This document shows positions 1 to 8,579 of a stretch of DNA of 64,000 bases, piece after piece. The notes under the pieces are model-generated. The model was not told where the DNA came from. It did no database searches and saw only the letters and a program-made list of their open reading frames with translations. The translations under genes were made by a program, and so were the position numbers. The DNA comes from an uncultured bacterium (GTDB lineage: Bacteria; Actinomycetota; Coriobacteriia; Coriobacteriales; Coriobacteriaceae): contig CAJMOF010000001.1 of assembly GCA_905215065.1 (NCBI GenBank), positions 1-64,000 on the forward strand, in the 5' to 3' direction. Every line of letters begins with the position of its first letter. Within the stretch, counting starts at the first letter, position 1.

Positions 1-670
1 TGAGGTTGCCGATGTTGGGGTTGAGCGAGGCGATATCGTCAGTGAGCCTCATGGCGATCCACTGGTGGCCGGAAAGTGCGGCAAACAGCCAAGTCTCGTT
101 GCTGTCGGCGATGATAATCTGATCGTTGCCGCAGGCGCCCTGCTCGTCGATGATCTTGCCGAGGAGCTCGACGCCCTCACGTGCATTGGCGCTTTCACCT
201 AAGATAACGCTGCCGTAGCTGTACTCGCCAATACCGGTTTTGGTCAGGGGGTCTGCTGCCTCAGCATCAGCATTCATGCCGGTGGTCAGCGTTGCGGAGC
301 AGGACACGCCCTTCTCATTGATGCCTGCCTCAGAGTAGGCATCATAGCGCCCGTGCCACTGGGAGGGATGGTCGCGTACATAGGTGTAGCGATACGTGGT
401 CTTGGTCGAGGTATACATGAATGCGGACTCGTCCGAGCCGTACGTATGCCCCGGGCCGTGAGAAGGCTCAATGCCAAAGTGCTTGAGGTAGCGCTTATCG
501 AAGTCCTCGGCGCGGCCATAGTACGTGTCACCGTCGGCCGTCAGCTTGTTGCCCATGTACATCTGCGTGCAGGCGAGCGCAGATGTCGGCATGGACATGA
601 TGGTTGCAGCTCCAAATGCAAGGCCTATGCCAAGCTTCTTGAGCGCGTTGACGGGATGAGTTTTACTCAT
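1..670 (-). CDS. C69-family dipeptidase, secreted (3' part outside window)
   Basis: This is the first 223 codons of a gene that runs off the left edge. The first 33 residues form a signal peptide (basic start, hydrophobic stretch, ALA at the end) and residue 34 is Cys followed by TQMYMG. Peptidase family C69 uses an N-terminal Cys nucleophile, so cleavage after Ala33 would expose the catalytic residue directly. Further on, EDFDKRY, NEKGVSCSATLT and a stretch ending in DEQGACGNDQIIIADSNETW are typical of PepD-like dipeptidases. The expected role is hydrolysis of dipeptides outside the membrane or at the cell surface. The start is set by a GGGAGGGA ribosome site. The C-terminal half, and any cell-wall anchor, cannot be seen. 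Confidence 0.85.
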   Translation of the reverse strand, partial: MSKTHPVNALKKLGIGLAFGAATIMSMPTSALACTQMYMGNKLTADGDTYYGRAEDFDKRYLKHFGIEPSHGPGHTYGSDESAFMYTSTKTTYRYTYVRDHPSQWHGRYDAYSEAGINEKGVSCSATLTTGMNADAEAADPLTKTGIGEYSYGSVILGESANAREGVELLGKIIDEQGACGNDQIIIADSNETWLFAALSGHQWIAMRLTDDIASLNPNIGNL

Positions 671-884
671 ATTCCCTCCCAGCGTGCGAAAGCCCTCTGT
701 CTCCAGAGGGCTTCACCCAATAATTACACCCCCTTAGCGTAACGAATTCGAAACAATATACATTCATGAAAGTTATTTACTCGATAAGCGTAGCGAAATA
801 TGCGATTAACGGTAAATTGAACTCATTTAGTGGGAAATCAATTTGTATAACGCCAGCGAAAAATGTAGCTAAATAAAGCGTCAA

Positions 885-935
885 GAAAAAAGCGGACCCC
901 TCGCCGGCATGTGGTTTCATGCCGGCGAGGGGTCC
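885..935 (-). terminator. Rho-independent terminator for the lipid-kinase genes
   Basis: There is an 18-bp perfect stem (894-911 with 918-935) and a 6-nt loop. Read on the minus strand the stem is followed by six or more T. It ends transcription coming from the minus-strand genes at 965-1985. The stretch 671-884 between this terminator and the dipeptidase gene is AT-rich and holds no gene; it presumably carries the dipeptidase promoter. Confidence 0.85.
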
Positions 936-964
936 GGGCTGCACGGGCCGTCTAAGAGTAATGG

Positions 965-1057
965 CTACTTCTTTCGACGGTGAATCACGTTAATGGCATA
1001 GCCGACGAGCATGGCCAAAACGATGACGATAAAGCCAAGGATGGGGTTGTCGTTCAC
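965..1057 (-). CDS. 30-residue single-pass membrane microprotein
   Basis: A short reading frame begins at a GTG (1055-1057) preceded by GGAGGA at 5-nt spacing. It encodes 30 residues: a short polar start (VNDNP), about 20 hydrophobic residues that can span the membrane once, and a basic end (HRRKK) expected to stay in the cytoplasm. It starts 10 nt after the lipid kinase stop codon and lies before the shared terminator, so the two are very likely cotranscribed. No family is recognised. It may stabilise or localise the lipid kinase at the membrane, but that is inference. An in-frame extension to an ATG at 1171 exists but lies inside the kinase gene and lacks support. Confidence 0.6.
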   Translation of the reverse strand: MNDNPILGFIVIVLAMLVGYAINVIHRRKK

Positions 1058-1067
1058 GGGGGTCCTC

Positions 1068-1985
1068 CTATTTTCCGAGCGGCGAGAATTCGTCGACGAT
1101 GATATCAAGGCATTGCGGTAGCGCGCGGGCGCCAAAGACGCCGGAGTTGCTGGAAATGATCTCGCCATCAAACTGCATACCGAGCGATGGCGTGCAGGTA
1201 ATCTTGGCTTCTTTGGTCTGGATGATCTTAAACTGCGGGCGGCCGAGTACCTTGCCGGCGGGGTCGAGCGCGGCGGTGATTACCGTGGGGAGCAACTGCA
1301 CCGTGCGCACGGGCTCAATAACGACGATGTCGACCATGCCATCGTTCATACGGCAGTTGGGGAACAGGTTGATGTCGTTTTGGATGACAGACGTGTTGCC
1401 CGCCATGCAGCAGATGCCGTCGAGCTCCTCGACAATGCCGTCATGCTCAATCGTAAAGTGCGCCACCGTGGGGTTGGGCGTGGCGAGCGCAGAGAGGAAG
1501 TAGGCGATCTCGCCGATGTCGTTTTTGGTGGGAGCGGCCTTCATCATGATCTCGGCGTCGAAGCCCGAGCCGGCGATGATGATAAAGCCGTGGCGCTTCT
1601 CGTTGCCGTCCTCGTCGAGCCAAAAGAGCTCGCCCATGTCGACTTTGACCGTGCGACCGGCACGGCAGGCCTTGGCGAGCGCCGCTGCCTCGGGGGCATT
1701 GCCGATGTTGTTGAAGAACAGGCAGGCCGTACCGGAGGGGAAGATGAGCGTGGGGACACCGCATCCGCGCATCTGATCGAGCACGTTGGAGACGGTGCCG
1801 TCGCCGCCCGAAACGACCACGCGATCAAACTCGCGCACGTCTGCCACGGCGTCCTCGGGCTCCATGCCATCGCCGATAAAGCGCATCACGACCTCGTCGC
1901 CGCCTTGCGCGAGGGCGTGCGTGAATGCGTAGATTTCATCTGAGCTGGGGCCCGATGCCGGGTTGTGGATGATAAGGCAGCGCAT
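1068..1985 (-). CDS. Diacylglycerol kinase / YegS-type lipid kinase
   Basis: The 305-residue protein has the diacylglycerol kinase catalytic fold. It begins with the IHNPASG loop (residues 6-12) and carries the nucleotide-binding GGDGT motif near residue 60, followed by the PSGTA segment usual for DgkB, YegS and sphingosine-kinase-like enzymes. Members use ATP to phosphorylate diacylglycerol or related lipids at the inner face of the membrane, returning them to phospholipid synthesis. Length fits the bacterial family (about 290-330). Substrate cannot be told from sequence. The ribosome site is weak. It is the first gene of a two-gene unit with the microprotein at 965-1057, and it is divergent from RNase D. 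Confidence 0.85.
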   Translation of the reverse strand: MRCLIIHNPASGPSSDEIYAFTHALAQGGDEVVMRFIGDGMEPEDAVADVREFDRVVVSGGDGTVSNVLDQMRGCGVPTLIFPSGTACLFFNNIGNAPEAAALAKACRAGRTVKVDMGELFWLDEDGNEKRHGFIIIAGSGFDAEIMMKAAPTKNDIGEIAYFLSALATPNPTVAHFTIEHDGIVEELDGICCMAGNTSVIQNDINLFPNCRMNDGMVDIVVIEPVRTVQLLPTVITAALDPAGKVLGRPQFKIIQTKEAKITCTPSLGMQFDGEIISSNSGVFGARALPQCLDIIVDEFSPLGK

Positions 1986-2083
1986 ACTTACGTTCCCGTT
2001 CTGTGACTAACCGAGTATAGTTGTAAGGCAATGCCGATATCCTACCCGTGTTTTTCGGGCCTAACCTTATTCGATGGGTTGAT

Positions 2084-3217
2084 ATGTACATTTCCACACA
2101 TCAGGCTCTGGTCGACTTTTGCCAGCGCGCCCGTGAGTTTGACGCGATTGCCGTCGATACCGAGTTTTTGCGCGAGCGCACGTTCCATCCGCGCCTGTGT
2201 TTGGTTCAGATTGCCACCCCTGCCGAGAGCGTCGCGGTCGACCCTCTGGTGATCGACGACCTGTCGCCGCTGGCCGAGCTTATGGCCGACGAGAGCGTGA
2301 CCAAAGTCTTCCACGCCTGCTCGCAGGATATGGAGGTTATGCTCCATACCGTGGGCGTGCTGCCGCGTCCGATTTTTGATACGCAGGTGGCCGCCGCCTT
2401 TTTGGGCGAACGCCAGCAGATTTCCTACGGCGCGCTCGTGCAGACGTTTTGCGGCGTCTCGCTGCCCAAGACCGAGTCGCTGACCGACTGGTCGCGTCGC
2501 CCGCTGACCGACAAACAGATCGAGTACGCGATCGATGACGTCAAGTACCTGATCGTCGCCTTTACCGAGATGATGAGCCGCCTGCGCGAGCTGGGCCGCG
2601 TGGACTGGGTGCTCGACGAGCTGCGCCCGCTGGCTGACGAGTCGCACTATCGCGCCGATCGCCACGAGGCGTTCCGTAAGGTCAAACGCATCAATTCGTG
2701 CAGCCGTCACCAGTTGGGCATCGCGCGCGAGCTCGCCGCCTGGCGCGAGGACCGCGCCGAGCGCCGCAACATCCCGCGCAAGTGGGTCATGTCCGACGAT
2801 ACGCTGCTGGCGCTCGTTAAGCGCAATCCCGTGCGCGTTGAGGAGTTCCGTAGCATTCGCGGTACCGACCAGTTGGGGGAGCGCGACGTGGACGGCGCGC
2901 TCATGGCCATCAAGCGCGGTGCGAGCTGCCCGCACGATCGCCTGCCGCTCATGGTGCGCGGGCATCGCCAGATTTCGCCGGAGCTTGAGAGCGTGACGGA
3001 CCTGATGTATGCGCTTATTCGCTTGGTTGCCGAGCGCTCGGGGGTGGCGACCTCGGTCATTGCCTCGCGCGATGACCTGGCCGATTACATCGAGCATCCT
3101 GAGCAAAGCCCCCTGCGCGAAGGCTGGCGTTTTGAGCTTGTGGGTTCGCGCCTGGACGATCTGCTTTCCGGCAATATGGGGCTCACCGTGAAGGACGGAA
3201 AGATTGAGTTGTTATAG
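2084..3217 (+). CDS. rnd: Ribonuclease D
   Basis: The 377-residue protein matches RNase D, a 3'-5' exoribonuclease that trims tRNA precursors and other stable RNAs. The DEDDy exonuclease domain covers about residues 1-170: DTEF supplies Asp25 and Glu27, HACSQDMEVM the second Asp, and YAIDDVKYL the Tyr and last Asp. An HRDC nucleic-acid-binding domain follows at about residues 200-280. I chose the ATG at 2084 because the protein then begins at the usual distance from DTEF. An in-frame GTG at 2048 would add 12 residues with no clear ribosome site. The gene is monocistronic or the first of a unit with the zinc peptidase 64 nt downstream. Confidence 0.9.
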   Translation: MYISTHQALVDFCQRAREFDAIAVDTEFLRERTFHPRLCLVQIATPAESVAVDPLVIDDLSPLAELMADESVTKVFHACSQDMEVMLHTVGVLPRPIFDTQVAAAFLGERQQISYGALVQTFCGVSLPKTESLTDWSRRPLTDKQIEYAIDDVKYLIVAFTEMMSRLRELGRVDWVLDELRPLADESHYRADRHEAFRKVKRINSCSRHQLGIARELAAWREDRAERRNIPRKWVMSDDTLLALVKRNPVRVEEFRSIRGTDQLGERDVDGALMAIKRGASCPHDRLPLMVRGHRQISPELESVTDLMYALIRLVAERSGVATSVIASRDDLADYIEHPEQSPLREGWRFELVGSRLDDLLSGNMGLTVKDGKIELL

Positions 3218-3281
3218 GGAAGCCTAGTCTGCTGAGTGGGTAGAATGCCTCCAACGTGTAACTCGATTCGGAGGAATTCGT

Positions 3282-3986
3282 ATGCCCTACTACTATGGAT
3301 ACGGCTTTGGCATCGACCCGCTGTACCTGCTGGTTGTGCTTGTCTGCACGGTGCTTGGCCTTGCCGCACAGAACTATATCAATTCGACGTACAAGACGTG
3401 GTCCAAGGTTCGCTCGGACGGCGACACGGGCGCTGCGGTCGCGCGCCGCATGCTCGACGCCAACGGCTGCAATGCCGTGGGTATCAAGGGCGTCGCTGGT
3501 GAGCTTACCGACCACTACAACCCGCAGGACAACAATCTGTATCTGTCGGATTCCAACCGTTCGGGCGGCTCGGTCGCAAGCGTTGCTGTCGCTTGTCACG
3601 AGGCAGGCCATGCCGCTCAGCGTCAAAGCGGCTATACCATGATGAAGGTACGCACCGCCCTCGTGCCGGTCGTCAACTTTACCCAGAACACTTGGACCAT
3701 CGTGCTGCTCATGGGCCTGTTTATGAACATCGCGGGACTCACGACCCTCGCGCTGATCTTCTTCTCGTTTAGCGTGCTGTTCCAGTTCGTTACGCTGCCG
3801 GTCGAGATTGACGCCAGTCGGCGCGCCGTGGCGTATATTGAGCAGTCGGGTATGAGCTCCAAGCAGGTCAACGGTGCCAAGAAGGTCTTGACGGCAGCCG
3901 CGCTTACCTACGTGGCGGCGGCACTCACCTCGATTATTCAGCTGCTCTATCTTATGGCTCGCTACAACAGAAACTCCAACCGATAA
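3282..3986 (+). CDS. Membrane zinc metallopeptidase, YugP family
   Basis: The 234-residue protein has the zinc-peptidase signature HEAGHA starting at His106, flanked by hydrophobic segments: one near residues 11-30, two in the middle (about 128-165) and one at the C-terminus. This is the pattern of the YugP/Zn_peptidase_2 family, small membrane-bound metalloproteases of unknown substrate. A GGAGGAATT ribosome site lies just before the ATG. Family membership is firm because of the motif, length and topology; the substrate is unknown. A short GC-rich hairpin follows the stop. Confidence 0.85.
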   Translation: MPYYYGYGFGIDPLYLLVVLVCTVLGLAAQNYINSTYKTWSKVRSDGDTGAAVARRMLDANGCNAVGIKGVAGELTDHYNPQDNNLYLSDSNRSGGSVASVAVACHEAGHAAQRQSGYTMMKVRTALVPVVNFTQNTWTIVLLMGLFMNIAGLTTLALIFFSFSVLFQFVTLPVEIDASRRAVAYIEQSGMSSKQVNGAKKVLTAAALTYVAAALTSIIQLLYLMARYNRNSNR

Positions 3987-4002
3987 CAAATTGGGTCGCT
4001 GG

Positions 4003-4032
4003 GCGCCGCGGGGATTTGTGTCCCCGCGGCGC
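4003..4032 (+). terminator. GC-rich hairpin after the zinc peptidase gene
   Basis: A 12-bp perfect stem (4003-4014 with 4021-4032) with a 6-nt loop lies 17 nt after the zinc-peptidase stop. It has no clear T-run, so it may be a weak terminator or a 3'-end stabilising hairpin. Confidence 0.5.
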
Positions 4033-4101
4033 TGTACTATGTGTTGGACTTGAATTTGCGCAGGGCCAGAGCCTTTGTGCACGATAACGAAAGGAGGTTG
4101 C

Positions 4102-5553
4102 GTGGCAGGTTGGAATCTAACCGGCAATAGCGTTTCCGCCGAGTTCGACGGTTCGGACGAGCAGGAGCGTAAAGAGCTCAGCGTGAGCCAGGCGGTAGAG
4201 ATCGCCGCCGGTGCGCTCGATGCTATTCCGCAACTGATCGTCCTGGGCGAGGTCACGGGTTTCCGTGGTCCCAATGCCCGAAGTGGCCACTGCTACTTCC
4301 AGATTAAAGACGACTCGGCCGCCGTCGACTGCATCATCTGGAAGGGCGCCTATCTCAAGCGTACCTTCGATCTGCGTGACGGCATGCAGGTGAGCTTTAA
4401 GGGCAGCTTCAATCTCTATAAGGCCACGGGCCGCATGAGCTTTGTCGCTCGCTCGTTTTCGCTGGCGGGGGAGGGTCTGCTGCGTCAACAGGTGGCGCAG
4501 TTGGCCGAAAAGCTACGCCGCGAGGGCCTGATGGACGAGTCCCGCAAACGCCGCATTCCGGTGTTTTGCTCACGCGTGGCGGCCGTCACCTCGCTTTCCG
4601 GTGCGGTAATCGACGACGTCAAGCGTACGCTGCGCCGTCGCAACCCGCTCGTCGAGCTTGTTTGCGTGGGCGCCAAGGTCCAAGGCGAGGGTGCGCCGGC
4701 CGAGCTCATTGAGGGCTTGCGCCGCGCCGCTTCCATTACGCCGGCGCCCGACTGTATTTTGCTGGTGCGCGGCGGCGGCTCCTTTGAGGACCTCATGACC
4801 TTTAATGACGAGGAGCTTGCCCGCGCGGTGGCGGCTTGTCCTGTGCCCGTGGTGACCGGCATTGGCCATGAGCCCGATACCTCGATTTGCGACATGGTGA
4901 GCGACCGACGCGCCTCCACGCCCACGGCGGCGGCAGAATCGGTGGCGCCGGCTATGACGGAGTTGGCCGATGTGCTCGAGGCGCGCCATCAGCGTCTGGG
5001 TGCCGCGATGGCATCGATGATTGGGTCGGCCCAGGTCGACCTGGAGATGCTCGATCAGCGCGGTCGCCGTGCCTGGGATACCTATACGGCTCGCTTGGGT
5101 GATGCGCTCGATGCCACTGCGTGTCGCCCGTGCCTCAACGACCCCACATTTATGGTCGAGCGTCGCGAATCGGAGCTTGCACTGACTGCCGATCGCCTGT
5201 CGGGCGCCATAGTACGCTCAGTCGGGGTCTTCCGCTCCAACTTCGAGCGTCTGCCCGAGCGTCTGGTTGCAAGCACCTCAGGGCTCGACGGCAAACGCCA
5301 TGCGCTCACGCTTACGAGTTCCCGTCTGGAGCATCAGGGGCGCACGATGCTCAGCAAACCAGCGTCCGACCTGGGCCGTGCAGCGGCTTCGCTCGATGCC
5401 CTGTCGCCGCTTAAGGTACTTGCCCGCGGCTATTCCATCGCGTACAGCGACGATGGTGTGGCTATAAGTGCCCAGACCTTTAAGCCGGGCGACGCCATCC
5501 GCGTGCGCATGGCGGACGGTAACGTGTCGGCAACCGTCAACGCGGTCGAGTAG
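4102..5553 (+). CDS. xseA: Exodeoxyribonuclease VII large subunit
   Basis: The 483-residue protein is the catalytic subunit of exonuclease VII, which degrades single-stranded DNA from both ends to oligonucleotides. The N-terminal OB-fold domain (about residues 25-125, including the GHCYFQIKD stretch) binds ssDNA. The catalytic region contains the conserved VAAVTS, LLVRGGGSFEDL, GIGHEPD and the DRRASTPTAAAE motif. A long helical region follows, then the C-terminal ARGYSI segment. Start chosen at the GTG at 4102, placed after AAAGGAGG; an upstream in-frame start would lie over this ribosome site. xseB follows 42 nt downstream, forming the usual xseAB operon. Confidence 0.93.
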   Translation: MAGWNLTGNSVSAEFDGSDEQERKELSVSQAVEIAAGALDAIPQLIVLGEVTGFRGPNARSGHCYFQIKDDSAAVDCIIWKGAYLKRTFDLRDGMQVSFKGSFNLYKATGRMSFVARSFSLAGEGLLRQQVAQLAEKLRREGLMDESRKRRIPVFCSRVAAVTSLSGAVIDDVKRTLRRRNPLVELVCVGAKVQGEGAPAELIEGLRRAASITPAPDCILLVRGGGSFEDLMTFNDEELARAVAACPVPVVTGIGHEPDTSICDMVSDRRASTPTAAAESVAPAMTELADVLEARHQRLGAAMASMIGSAQVDLEMLDQRGRRAWDTYTARLGDALDATACRPCLNDPTFMVERRESELALTADRLSGAIVRSVGVFRSNFERLPERLVASTSGLDGKRHALTLTSSRLEHQGRTMLSKPASDLGRAAASLDALSPLKVLARGYSIAYSDDGVAISAQTFKPGDAIRVRMADGNVSATVNAVE

Positions 5554-5595
5554 ACCGCGTTTCGCAGTGATAGACCCTTAGGAAAGGAAACAGAT

Positions 5596-5862
5596 ATGGC
5601 AGAGAAGACCCCGGTAGAGCAGCTTACGTACAAGCAGGCCTCGCAGGAGCTGGAGCTCATCATCCGCAGCCTGGAGTCGGGCGATATGGAGCTCGAGGAG
5701 TCGCTCGAGAGCTACACCCGCGGCGTCGAGCTCCTCAAGAGCCTGCGCACCCGCCTGTCCGATGCCGAGCAGAAGGTCTCGGTGCTCCTTAAGGACGTCG
5801 ACGGCAACGACGTGCTCGCCGACGGCGAAGCCGCCAACACGGACGACAACCTCTCGTTCTAA
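5596..5862 (+). CDS. xseB: Exodeoxyribonuclease VII small subunit
   Basis: The 88-residue protein carries the XseB signature: LTYKQASQELELIIRSLESG followed by ELEESLESYTRGVELLK and a helical run ending in DAEQKVSVLL. Several copies of this small helical subunit bind each XseA chain and are needed for activity. An AGGAAAGG ribosome site precedes the ATG. Length matches the family (about 70-90), with a short acidic tail. Confidence 0.93.
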   Translation: MAEKTPVEQLTYKQASQELELIIRSLESGDMELEESLESYTRGVELLKSLRTRLSDAEQKVSVLLKDVDGNDVLADGEAANTDDNLSF

Positions 5863-5911
5863 GCATCTCGACCAAATATAATTACCTTGGTCTGTGAGAA
5901 AGGAACCAGCT

Positions 5912-6247
5912 ATGTGTGATTGCATCTTCTGTAAAATTGCCAACCACGAGATCCCCTCGACCGTTGTCTATGAGGACGACCAGGTCATCGCCTTCGATGA
6001 CCTCAACCCCCAGGCGCCGGTCCACACGCTCGTGATCCCCAAGAAGCACTACAGCGACATCGCCGACAACGTGCCTGCCGAGACCATGGGCGCCATGGCT
6101 CACGCCATCCAAGAGGTCGCCAAGGCCAAGGGTCTGGAGGACGGTTTCCGCGTCATCTCCAACAAGGGCGTCAACGCCGGCCAGACCGTCATGCACTTCC
6201 ACATGCACGTCCTCGGCGGCAAAAACCTGGGCGAGAACCTCATCTGA
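5912..6247 (+). CDS. HIT-family nucleotide hydrolase
   Basis: The 111-residue protein is a histidine-triad protein of the HinT branch. It begins CDCIFCKI (zinc-type cysteines), contains FDDLNPQAPVHTLVIPK, and has the histidine triad His95-x-His97-x-His99 within MHFHMHVLGG near the C-terminus. Such enzymes hydrolyse purine nucleoside phosphoramidates and related adducts. Start at the ATG at 5912 after GAAAGGAACC; an in-frame GTG at 5894 lies upstream of this ribosome site and is unlikely. It stands 49 nt after xseB and may be cotranscribed. Confidence 0.92.
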   Translation: MCDCIFCKIANHEIPSTVVYEDDQVIAFDDLNPQAPVHTLVIPKKHYSDIADNVPAETMGAMAHAIQEVAKAKGLEDGFRVISNKGVNAGQTVMHFHMHVLGGKNLGENLI

Positions 6248-6288
6248 GGGCGCTTGGTCCGTCGACTTGGCTGCCTTTGGAGTAATCT

Positions 6289-7179
6289 ATGCAGCTTTCT
6301 CAACTCGAATACCTTCAAGCGGTGGCGAACTATGGCGGCGTGCGCAAAGCAGCTCGCGCCGTTCATGTGAGTCCGCAGGCCGTTTCGTCGGCAATCAAAA
6401 AGTTGGAATCTGAGTATCAGATTGTTTTGCTTGACCGATCGGCGGGGGAGGCTGTTTTGTCTCCGGCGGGCAGAGAATTTGCGCGTCGTGCACGCGTGAT
6501 CCTGGCACAAGTCGACGATCTCAAAAAGTACGCTCAATCGAGGGGCGACGGCGTTTCGCCCGATGGCCACTTTCGTCTTTACGCCCCCTGCCTTCATGGG
6601 CGGGGGCGCCTTTTTGCCGAAAGCTGGTATGACTCGTTTGAACGCTCGCACCCTCAGATTCACCTTGATGTGTGGCATCAGCCAACGGCTACATGCTTTG
6701 AATCACTTGTGCTTGGCATTTCGGATGCGGCTATCTCATTCGAGGAACCACGGGACAGCGTCCTTTCTTCAAAATATTTGGGTGAAAAGGAGCTCAAGGT
6801 TCTTTCATGCCCAGCGGGTCATCAATCTGTGGGCGCCATGACCATTCGCGAGTTACTGGGCGGCAGGCTCGCTGTTCCCATTAATTTGTCACCCTGTCTC
6901 AATGCAATCAATCAATGTCCCGAAGCCCAGCTCGTCAATTTTCGCTTCCGTGATGTTGAATACGGAAGCAGGGCTCAGACTGAGTTTCTTCAAGCCGGGG
7001 GATTGATATTGAGTTTGTCTGGGTCCTCTCTCGCATCGGATGGGTCAGAAGTGAGTGAGTGCTCCATTGAAGGTTCGCGTGATGTAACCTTGCCCATCTA
7101 CTTTTGCTATCGGCAAAATTCCTGGACTGATCGACACCAGACGGTTTTTCTGCACCTATTGCGTCATCTTGCTTCGTGA
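6289..7179 (+). CDS. LysR-type transcriptional regulator
   Basis: The 296-residue protein has the LysR N-terminal winged helix-turn-helix (MQLSQLEYLQAVANYGGVRKAARAVHVSP region, residues 1-60) followed by a substrate-binding domain. These regulators usually control a neighbouring gene in response to a small molecule; here the MFS transporter 119 nt downstream, in the same direction, is the obvious candidate, although LysR targets are more often divergent. The GC content and codon use (many T- or A-ending codons) are clearly lower than in the genes on both sides, as for the MFS gene, suggesting joint acquisition. The ligand is unknown. Confidence 0.88.
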   Translation: MQLSQLEYLQAVANYGGVRKAARAVHVSPQAVSSAIKKLESEYQIVLLDRSAGEAVLSPAGREFARRARVILAQVDDLKKYAQSRGDGVSPDGHFRLYAPCLHGRGRLFAESWYDSFERSHPQIHLDVWHQPTATCFESLVLGISDAAISFEEPRDSVLSSKYLGEKELKVLSCPAGHQSVGAMTIRELLGGRLAVPINLSPCLNAINQCPEAQLVNFRFRDVEYGSRAQTEFLQAGGLILSLSGSSLASDGSEVSECSIEGSRDVTLPIYFCYRQNSWTDRHQTVFLHLLRHLAS

Positions 7180-7298
7180 GATTAATTGGCTTCGAGGCAT
7201 CAAGTGATTATTGACGCCTTGTAACACATAGCTGACAGCTTTGCCCTCATGCTTTTCCAAGATTCCGATTTAGATTGCTGACTCTTGGAGGGCGGAGC

Positions 7299-8459
7299 AT
7301 GAAAAACCGTACGGTTTTGCTTTATATGACGTTCGTTTTTCTGTCGAACTTCAGCACCATCTTGTATTTTCTAACTGTCTACCTTGAGTTCGTCGGACTT
7401 TCGATGGTATCGATTTCTAGCATGATGATTGCATATCAAGTGAGCAAGTTCATCCTTGAAGTTCCCACTGGCTATATTGCTGATAGGTTTGGACGAAAGA
7501 CAAGCGGTCTCGTTGGCGTCGTGGGGATGCTTGGATACTACGCCGCCCTGCTTCTCGTCCGTTCTCCCCTGCTTTTAGTCGGTGCGTTCGCTCTCAAAGG
7601 TTTTGCCGTTGCGTGTGTGAGCGGATCCATCGAAGCGATTTACATTGACAGCGTCTCTCAGGACCAGCTCGTAAGACTTAATGTCGTTGAGCGATTTGTT
7701 TTCTATGCCTCTTGTGCCATCTCCGCTTGCGTGGGCGGTTTCATTTCGTCCGTCGGTGCATATCTCATTGGTCTTTCGGCAGATATCATCGCAATGGTGT
7801 TGACGTTGGTTGTCGTTGTCTGCATTCCTGAGATGCGAAGAGGGGGCATTGCGACGACACCTGAACATGGGATTAGCCCGAAGATGATCGGTGCCGCTAT
7901 TGCGGGTAATGGCATTCTTCGTTCAGCGTTCATCATGGACTGTTCTCAGGCATTTGCTTTTGTCGCCCTGGAAGACTTTTTCTCACTGCTGCTTGCGGGT
8001 CGCGGAATGAATGCCGTCGCTTCGGGTGTCACCATTGCGGTCCAGCTCCTTGCCTCGGCCTCCATGGGACTTATTGTGCCCTGCGCGATTGCTCATGTCG
8101 ACAAGGGCCGCTTTGCGCGTATTTGCGGCATCGTGCGCCTTTTCCTGACAGCTTTGTTTTTGATTCCCCTTACTCCGGCTAATTTGCTGCCCGTGTTCTA
8201 TGTGCTGCAGACGGTTGCGTACTCGTTATTTGCTCCAATTAAATACTCAATTTTTCAAAAAGTAGCCGATTCTTCGATGCGCTGTTCACTGATTTCGGTT
8301 CAAAGCCAGATGGTGGCGGTGGGCGCCATCCTTTTCTATCTGTTCAATGCTGTGTTGAGCAGCATCGCGGGCATTCGAGTCATATTGCTTGTCGCACTCG
8401 GAACCTCTTCTTTGGTGTATATCCCCGCGCTCTTTCGTCTTACAAGCCAAAGGACATGA
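7299..8459 (+). CDS. MFS transporter
   Basis: The 386-residue protein has about twelve hydrophobic segments. The loop between segments 2 and 3 carries the MFS signature as GYIADRFGRKTSG. The fold therefore points to a proton-coupled major facilitator, but nothing in the sequence fixes the substrate or direction. I chose the ATG at 7299 after TGGAGGGCGG; an in-frame TTG at 7275 has no ribosome site. Reduced GC and its position behind a LysR gene suggest a transferred two-gene module, possibly a drug or metabolite exporter. Confidence 0.85.
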   Translation: MKNRTVLLYMTFVFLSNFSTILYFLTVYLEFVGLSMVSISSMMIAYQVSKFILEVPTGYIADRFGRKTSGLVGVVGMLGYYAALLLVRSPLLLVGAFALKGFAVACVSGSIEAIYIDSVSQDQLVRLNVVERFVFYASCAISACVGGFISSVGAYLIGLSADIIAMVLTLVVVVCIPEMRRGGIATTPEHGISPKMIGAAIAGNGILRSAFIMDCSQAFAFVALEDFFSLLLAGRGMNAVASGVTIAVQLLASASMGLIVPCAIAHVDKGRFARICGIVRLFLTALFLIPLTPANLLPVFYVLQTVAYSLFAPIKYSIFQKVADSSMRCSLISVQSQMVAVGAILFYLFNAVLSSIAGIRVILLVALGTSSLVYIPALFRLTSQRT

Positions 8460-8492
8460 GTATTTGGGCACCGATAACTTATATATCAACGC

Positions 8493-8525
8493 AATAAACC
8501 CGAGCGCGAGGGCGTTTGGGTTTAT
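8493..8525. terminator. Hairpin between the MFS gene and the first acetate kinase gene
   Basis: Outer arms AATAAACCC (8493-8501) and GGGTTTATT (8517-8525) pair perfectly, with a partly paired GC-rich centre. A-rich and T-rich flanks on the two sides would allow termination of the MFS transcript. Confidence 0.5.
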
Positions 8526-8579
8526 TATTGAAGCGTATGTAACCTGGCGGCGCCACACCGCCTGTTAGTAGGGAGACAC

